From: Ichthyosporea sp. XGB-2017a
Taxonomy: Eukaryota > Opisthokonta > Ichthyosporea
Assembly: GCA_002811675.1 (NCBI GenBank)
Contig: PDIM01010319.1
Coordinates: 49,719 to 71,001, forward strand
Length of the DNA stretch: 21,283 nucleotides
Direction of reading: 5' to 3'
Shown here piece by piece: positions 16,724 to 21,283 of this stretch. Under the pieces are notes generated by a model, which had not been told where the DNA came from, did not search any database, and saw only the letters and a program-made list of their open reading frames with translations. The position numbers and the translations under genes were made by a program. Within the stretch, counting starts at the first letter, position 1, and the number at the start of each line of letters is the position of its first letter.

Positions 16724-19700
16724 ATGCCACCTACCCCAGCATTTGAGCTGGCAATCAGCGGCGAAAGAGCACAGCTAAGTAGCCGAGAAAATCCAGAAAG
16801 ACGTGACCTTATGCGTTCATCTCATAGAAAAAGGCCATCTTCAGCTCTTCCTGGTGGAAGTCGAGAAAGAAAGGAGATTGTCTCCTCACGAAATCAATCA
16901 GGCACACATGGAATTGCTCGTCCTTCATCTGCTTTTGCCAAATCTGCCAATCCCTATCTAAAATCCCAAACAATCAGTGGGCCAAAAAATGTTAAGAAAA
17001 ATGCATGGGGTACATCCCCGCCACCAAAACTGAGTGCATCTTTATTCAGTTTCCCAGACAAAGCGGGTGAAATCACTAAACAAGATGCAAAACAGAGGCC
17101 TTATTCTGCAAAGCCTCCAGTCCAAGCAGGGAAAGTTCCATGGGGGTATGCAAGGGCAGGTGGTGCTGGTACACCTCAATCATCAGGAAGAAGTAGACCA
17201 AGTAGTGCGCCTCGCCTGAGTAGTAAAAGACATAGCGTAGACAACTCTAAAGCAATCGTTCCTGTGTTTGATATGTCGAAAGTGGACGAAAAACGAAAGA
17301 AAAACGAAACTCCTAGGTCTTTTAAAGGCAAGAGCAGTTGTAGAATGGAAGAAAATGTTGAATCGCTTGCATTGGTCCCTTATGATGAGCTAGATAAGGG
17401 CAAAGAGGAGATACAGGGAGGATATGATAAGCAACTCGTGGTTGGGTTAACTGCAGCGGAATTAACACCTCCTCTCAGCTGGGAGATGGAAAAAAAACGT
17501 GGGAATGATTCTGAGAGGTCGTGGGGCAGTTGGCAGTTGGAAGAAGATGGTCATTACACCCCAAGAAATGGCACACAGGGCAAGGGCGAAGAGGCCATTC
17601 AAGATGGATGTGACCGCAACAGAAACAACAAAAGTAGGGGCGCTTCCGTTCCTTCCGTTCCCATTCCGAAACTTCGACTGGAACTAGTAGGCGGAACAAA
17701 ACCTGTGTTAACATCTTTGCAAGTGAAAAAAAAACAAAGTGAATGTATTATCGAAAACAAGGAAGAGAACGAACAAAACCTTGTTCTTGTAAGGGGTGCA
17801 GAGGCGACCAAAGCCTTGGTGTTGTCAGATGACCACAAGGAACCATTAACTCCCCGCGTAAGTAAAAGTGAAATGAGCCAAAAAAGTGCTAAATCTATGT
17901 CGAGTCAATCAACTAGTTATCTGGCTAGATTGCTCACCAAAAACTATTTGAAAGTGAATGAAGAAAGTCCTCAGGGTGAGCGTTCTGCTTCAGAAAAGCC
18001 AAACACTTTAAATAATCCTAATACCAAGCAAACAGACCCACTGAGTTTGCGGGAAAAAAGCGAGCCGCATTTACAAACCGTAGAAAAGCAAAATAGCCCT
18101 CGCGCACAAACTTATACCGTGGCACCTCAGAATGATAAGAATGATAGTGAGAACGAAAATTGGGAAGAAGACGACAGCAGAAAGGTGATAAAAGCCGTAG
18201 AAAAGGTCCCATTGATCGCTACAGAAAGTGACAAACAGGGCGCTGAGGACTCAGATGTTACACCGGAGCACCCAGTTACTACGATCGAAAAGGTTGAGAA
18301 AATGAAGTCAAGTGCGAATAGGCAAAGACCTTCTTCTGCTAGCTCAGTTGCAAGTTTTTTCTACGAGTCAGAATACAAGGCAAATACAGGAGGTGTTTAT
18401 GCACCCATTAATTTGTTGATTGAAAATGCAAAGCATCAGACAGAAGAAGAAGAGAAGGCAATGCAAAAAGTGGCTGACAAACAACTTGAGCTTGATCAAA
18501 CACATTCTATTGTTTCGATTTTTAGAATGGGAGAAACTGTAACTGCCCCCCAAAGACCTTCATCGGAGAAGACTGCACGCTCGATGGAAAAGCAAAACTT
18601 GCAAGAAAGTATGCTTTTTAAAGATCCTATTAGTCATGTATTGAAGCTGAAAGCAACAAAAGATACCAAAAGACCTCAGTCGGCCAAAGCAAGATCATAT
18701 AACCCCTTAAAATACACCGGGCCAGGATCTTCTAATTCTACAGTTGCAAATGAAAAGTTTAGATTTTCTGTGAGAATGCTGAGCAGTAATGGGAGAGATA
18801 TACACAGGGATCTGGTTGGCTACTTTTTCGGAGATGGAACTCTAACTATATACGAATTCCGTAAGCTTTCTAATAGATGTGTGATTGCCCCTCTTATCAA
18901 AAGGGGTTGCTATTTAAACCTATTTGCAAAAACGGGAGGCATGCCTTATACCATTATAGACATACGAGATGGTGGGGATATCGTGTTCTTGACCAAAGGT
19001 CATAATGCCCTCCCTGATTATATAAAGGAAAAAACGTTTGTTAGCTTTCGCGTTAATGGAATAGACTACCAAGGCAAGTCTAAGCTAATGGCTTTGCAAA
19101 ATACAGTAGTGCAAGATGTGCAGAAAAAACGTCCCCACGATTGTAGTGAGAGTGAACTTAAGGAAATCCAGAAAAAGGTACGCCACAAGCTTTCAAAGCA
19201 TGGGCCAGCCAAAGTCATTGCCCTGAATATGGCCTTGGAGTCAGCGTACAAGCGCCACGCTCTTCAGGGGAGCAGACTCTCAAATATTTTTTGGACAGTC
19301 ATTCAGCAGCACAATGTTGGTCTGAACGAACAGGAATTTCGCACTATATGGAAAAATATGCTCCATATGAAACTTCAGATTCCTAATGATAATAGTTCGG
19401 GTATCGAGCAATTGGAAATTGAAAAAAGTGCGAATGTTGACAACGAAGAGTTCTTCCGTTTATTAGTAGGCGAAATGAGGGAAACCCGAAAAGCCATTGT
19501 TCGTAAGGCATTCACGAAGCTTGATTCGAACAAGAACGGCTTTCTAGAAACAAGTGAGATAAAGAAATACATTTGCGACAACGGCGGTGATGAATGTACA
19601 CCTACCCTTTCGCTCAACGAAGACAAAGGCCAGCAAAAGCACTACAGAATGCCTCATAAAACATCTCCTTACAGCCACAACGTTCACCAGTTCTTCAATA

Positions 19701-19897
19701 TATTGGCTGAAAGTCAGGGTAAGAGGGCAAAGGGAGATTCAGGAGTTAAACAAGTGGAGTCATTCATCACTTGTAACTCCAAGATATCCTTCATGGAGTT
19801 TGAAAGCTACTATGAGGCAATCAGTATGGCGATGGCGGAGCCAGAAAAAGACGACATATTCAGTAGCATTCTCTGTAATACGTGGGGCTGTCTTTAG
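16724..19897 (+). CDS. CAPS2: Calcyphosin-2-like EF-hand protein
   Basis: A single exon encodes 1057 residues from the ATG at 16724. The N-terminal two-thirds is basic, Ser-rich and probably disordered, with seven RPxSA-type motifs: RPSSA at 37, 66, 158 and 535, RPYSA at 125, RPQSA at 650 and a variant RPSSE at 611. Residues about 675-790 form a compact domain (NGRDIHRDLVGYFFGDGTL, TIYEFRKL) like the PH-type domain I associate with calcyphosin-2 proteins. The C-terminal 200 residues match the calcyphosin EF-hand module: degenerate EF-hands, one canonical loop DSNKNGFLETSE at 934-945 with acidic or polar ligands at all key positions, then FMEFESYYEAISMAMAE and a terminal NTWGCL, resembling EFQDYYSGVSASM and the AWQL end of human calcyphosin. 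It probably binds Ca2+. The long N-terminal extension exceeds what I know of animal calcyphosin-2. It converges on the HAD gene. Confidence 0.8.
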   Translation: MPPTPAFELAISGERAQLSSRENPERRDLMRSSHRKRPSSALPGGSRERKEIVSSRNQSGTHGIARPSSAFAKSANPYLKSQTISGPKNVKKNAWGTSPPPKLSASLFSFPDKAGEITKQDAKQRPYSAKPPVQAGKVPWGYARAGGAGTPQSSGRSRPSSAPRLSSKRHSVDNSKAIVPVFDMSKVDEKRKKNETPRSFKGKSSCRMEENVESLALVPYDELDKGKEEIQGGYDKQLVVGLTAAELTPPLSWEMEKKRGNDSERSWGSWQLEEDGHYTPRNGTQGKGEEAIQDGCDRNRNNKSRGASVPSVPIPKLRLELVGGTKPVLTSLQVKKKQSECIIENKEENEQNLVLVRGAEATKALVLSDDHKEPLTPRVSKSEMSQKSAKSMSSQSTSYLARLLTKNYLKVNEESPQGERSASEKPNTLNNPNTKQTDPLSLREKSEPHLQTVEKQNSPRAQTYTVAPQNDKNDSENENWEEDDSRKVIKAVEKVPLIATESDKQGAEDSDVTPEHPVTTIEKVEKMKSSANRQRPSSASSVASFFYESEYKANTGGVYAPINLLIENAKHQTEEEEKAMQKVADKQLELDQTHSIVSIFRMGETVTAPQRPSSEKTARSMEKQNLQESMLFKDPISHVLKLKATKDTKRPQSAKARSYNPLKYTGPGSSNSTVANEKFRFSVRMLSSNGRDIHRDLVGYFFGDGTLTIYEFRKLSNRCVIAPLIKRGCYLNLFAKTGGMPYTIIDIRDGGDIVFLTKGHNALPDYIKEKTFVSFRVNGIDYQGKSKLMALQNTVVQDVQKKRPHDCSESELKEIQKKVRHKLSKHGPAKVIALNMALESAYKRHALQGSRLSNIFWTVIQQHNVGLNEQEFRTIWKNMLHMKLQIPNDNSSGIEQLEIEKSANVDNEEFFRLLVGEMRETRKAIVRKAFTKLDSNKNGFLETSEIKKYICDNGGDECTPTLSLNEDKGQQKHYRMPHKTSPYSHNVHQFFNILAESQGKRAKGDSGVKQVESFITCNSKISFMEFESYYEAISMAMAEPEKDDIFSSILCNTWGCL

Positions 19898-19924
19898 CGG
19901 AGGTCTTTAGTAAAGAAAATGCAC

Positions 19925-19930
19925 AATAAA
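19925..19930 (+). terminator. Polyadenylation signal of calcyphosin-2-like gene
   Basis: AATAAA lies 28 bases after the stop codon, inside the 63-bp gap to the convergent HAD gene. No canonical AATAAA for the - strand gene is seen in the gap, so that mRNA may end within its neighbour or use a variant signal. Confidence 0.6.
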
Positions 19931-19960
19931 AGAGTTTGTCATTGCACACCAATCTCTTTC

Positions 19961-20938
19961 TTATAGACCGAAAATATTCTTAACAAGATATTCAGCGTTT
20001 TCAAAGTTTTCAACACAAAATGTAGGATGATGATTCAACAGCTCCTCTTTTCTAAACTTTCCTGTGGCTACAGCTAGTGACTCCACATTGGCTAAATGAG
20101 CAGCTTCGACATCCGAAGGCGTGTCGCCCACATGAATAATTCGCAAACAACTTGGCGACGCGTCGTATTCAGGAACGCCACTCTTAAAATACTTACAGAG
20201 AGATTTCCTGATCACCGTTGCTCGGTCTTTGTAAAAGTCATATACAACATCCTGCTCTTGAAGATCACTTCCAAATCCACCAAATTTAAAGTACTTTCTA
20301 AGTCCAACTTGGTCGACCTTCATATAAGCAATAGGCTCCAGATTCCCAGTTACCAGTCCCATTGGAATGCCGTGCGAATTAAGTATTTGCAGCAGGCTAT
20401 GTATTCCGGGCAGGCTATACAATGTCTTGTTGACTGTTGCCAATGTATCATCATCTGCAGCTTGAAGACTTTCTTTAACATAGTCGTTCATGAAGTTAAT
20501 CATTTCCGGCATTCTACGCCAGATGGTCTCTTCTTGAACCCCATACGCACGGCATACCAGTGCAACCAATGGAACATCGATACCTCCGGCGTGATTATCC
20601 AGATCACCAAGAGAAGCATATTTGCAGAGCTCTTCTTTGCACATATAATCAGGACTTGCTGGATTACGGTTCACATGGTTATTCCTCCGACATTGTATAC
20701 TTACAAAGCCCGGAGTTGTCGGTCCCAGCCCATATATTTCGTCAAATCCATGGCAAAACGCTTGGCGGTGAACTGAGTTGCCTTTTAGAATAGTGCCGTC
20801 AATATCAAACAATATCAAATCAGCACGTTTAGGGACTGTGTTATCTTGGACTGTACAGTTAGCGCTCATGGTTGAAGCTACTGTAGCTCTGGCATCGATA
20901 CTCATATGTGATCTTGCATACCTTTCGTAGTTTGCCAT
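19961..20938 (-). CDS. HAD-superfamily phosphatase (haloacid dehalogenase-like hydrolase)
   Basis: The product is 325 residues if translated from the first ATG at 20938; ATGs at 20905 and 20869 are possible starts. Motif I is FDIDGT (44-49, with nucleophile Asp45 and acid/base Asp47), motif II LVTGN (Thr197), motif III a basic residue in KDRATVIRK (238-246), and motif IV GDTPSDVEAA (271-280) with the Mg2+-binding Asp pair. The helical cap lies between motifs I and II, as in subclass C1 HADs (phosphoglycolate-phosphatase-like). The substrate cannot be told from sequence. Residues 79-103 look unlike the rest, start exactly at a consensus splice donor and may be an intron (listed separately). 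No clear targeting signal is visible. Confidence 0.88.
   Translation of the reverse strand: MANYERYARSHMSIDARATVASTMSANCTVQDNTVPKRADLILFDIDGTILKGNSVHRQAFCHGFDEIYGLGPTTPGFVSIQCRRNNHVNRNPASPDYMCKEELCKYASLGDLDNHAGGIDVPLVALVCRAYGVQEETIWRRMPEMINFMNDYVKESLQAADDDTLATVNKTLYSLPGIHSLLQILNSHGIPMGLVTGNLEPIAYMKVDQVGLRKYFKFGGFGSDLQEQDVVYDFYKDRATVIRKSLCKYFKSGVPEYDASPSCLRIIHVGDTPSDVEAAHLANVESLAVATGKFRKEELLNHHPTFCVENFENAEYLVKNIFGL
20630..20704 (-). other. Candidate in-frame intron in the HAD gene
   Basis: On the - strand, GGCTTT|GTAAGTATAC is a consensus donor, and GAAGAG|CTC 75 bases later is an AG that keeps the frame (phase 0, no stops inside). It would remove residues 79-103, which fall between IYGLGPTTPGF and HAGGIDVPLV, where related HADs have only a short link. 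The acceptor lacks a pyrimidine tract, which weakens the case. Confidence 0.3.
20876..20888. promoter_or_regulatory. Odd palindrome AGCTAC-T-GTAGCT
   Basis: The six-base arms are exact reverse complements around one base. The core CTACTGTAG is the same as the two copies at 16300 and 16330. It lies inside the HAD reading frame if translation starts at 20938, but in the leader if it starts at 20869. Confidence 0.3.
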
Positions 20939-21283
20939 AATACTCTCCGCGGGTACGGTTAGAACAAACGGCAGAGGCCTCAATCAGCTGCTAGTAGACA
21001 ATGAATAGTTGAAAAAAATAAAACACAAATAAATTTAAATAATCAATAGTACATAATAAAAAAAGGACAACAGCTCTTCGGGTACACTTTTATAAAGGTG
21101 TTACAAACTACGTCGTCTAGACCTGGCCTCAGTAGATGCGGGATTGTACTATGTAGCTGGGTACAGTAGCAGGAGGAATAAAGCAGAGGAACTAAAATGG
21201 GCGACTTTTCACTTTTTTTATTTTTTTTTCAGTTGGTTTTCGTCGCCCGGCAAGTGGCACGCTGAGAGAAAGCAGCTGTGAGA
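20939..21283. other. Upstream region of the HAD gene, no gene seen
   Basis: The region is AT-rich at 21001-21065, with a T-rich tract at 21209-21230. It presumably holds the HAD promoter. No frame or RNA can be supported on either strand, and the right edge may belong to the next gene's upstream region. Confidence 0.5.

Noticed and set aside
20096-20776. 226-codon + strand frame opposite the HAD gene
   Set aside because: It is an antisense shadow; the - strand carries all four HAD motifs.

Overview
This is nuclear DNA from a eukaryote. It holds spliceosomal introns (GT...AG), AATAAA polyadenylation signals, ATG starts, and genes for a mitochondrial complex I subunit, a nuclear import receptor, an eukaryotic-type folylpolyglutamate synthase and a calcyphosin-type EF-hand protein. 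Genes are closely packed, introns are few and short (158 and 212 bp, plus one doubtful 75-bp candidate), and several large genes are uninterrupted. Calcyphosin-2-type and coiled-coil proteins with RPxSA-like motifs would suit a flagellated unicellular protist or alga. That lineage guess is inference, and I cannot name the species.

Layout, left to right. (1) 1-661: an A-rich tract at the window edge, then a cluster of TTAGGG-type telo-box motifs and a GACT microsatellite upstream of the first gene. (2) 662-1365 (+): NDUFB8, complex I accessory subunit, two exons. (3) 1744-2426 (-): a small four- or five-helix membrane protein of unknown function that I rebuilt from two exons. (4) 3306-10577 (+): a giant intronless coiled-coil protein of 2423 residues with an ER-dipeptide helix, a 34-residue tandem repeat array and a basic Ser/Pro-rich tail. 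(5) 10647-13718 (-): transportin-3. (6) 14509-16044 (-): folylpolyglutamate synthase. (7) 16724-19897 (+): calcyphosin-2-like protein with seven RPxSA-type motifs. (8) 19961-20938 (-): HAD-superfamily phosphatase, possibly with an unrecognised in-frame intron.

The genes do not form one pathway: mitochondrial respiration, nuclear import, folate retention, Ca2+ signalling and probably the cytoskeleton are all represented. The shared theme is architecture. Genes mostly alternate in strand, giving convergent pairs separated by as little as 63-69 bp, two of them with polyadenylation signals for both strands in the same short gap, and divergent pairs sharing upstream regions of 680-880 bp. A telo-box motif occurs in two upstream regions, and short odd-length palindromes occur in two upstream regions and near the 5' end of the HAD gene; these are the best regulatory leads. 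No RNA gene, transposon, CRISPR array or virus-derived gene was recognised.
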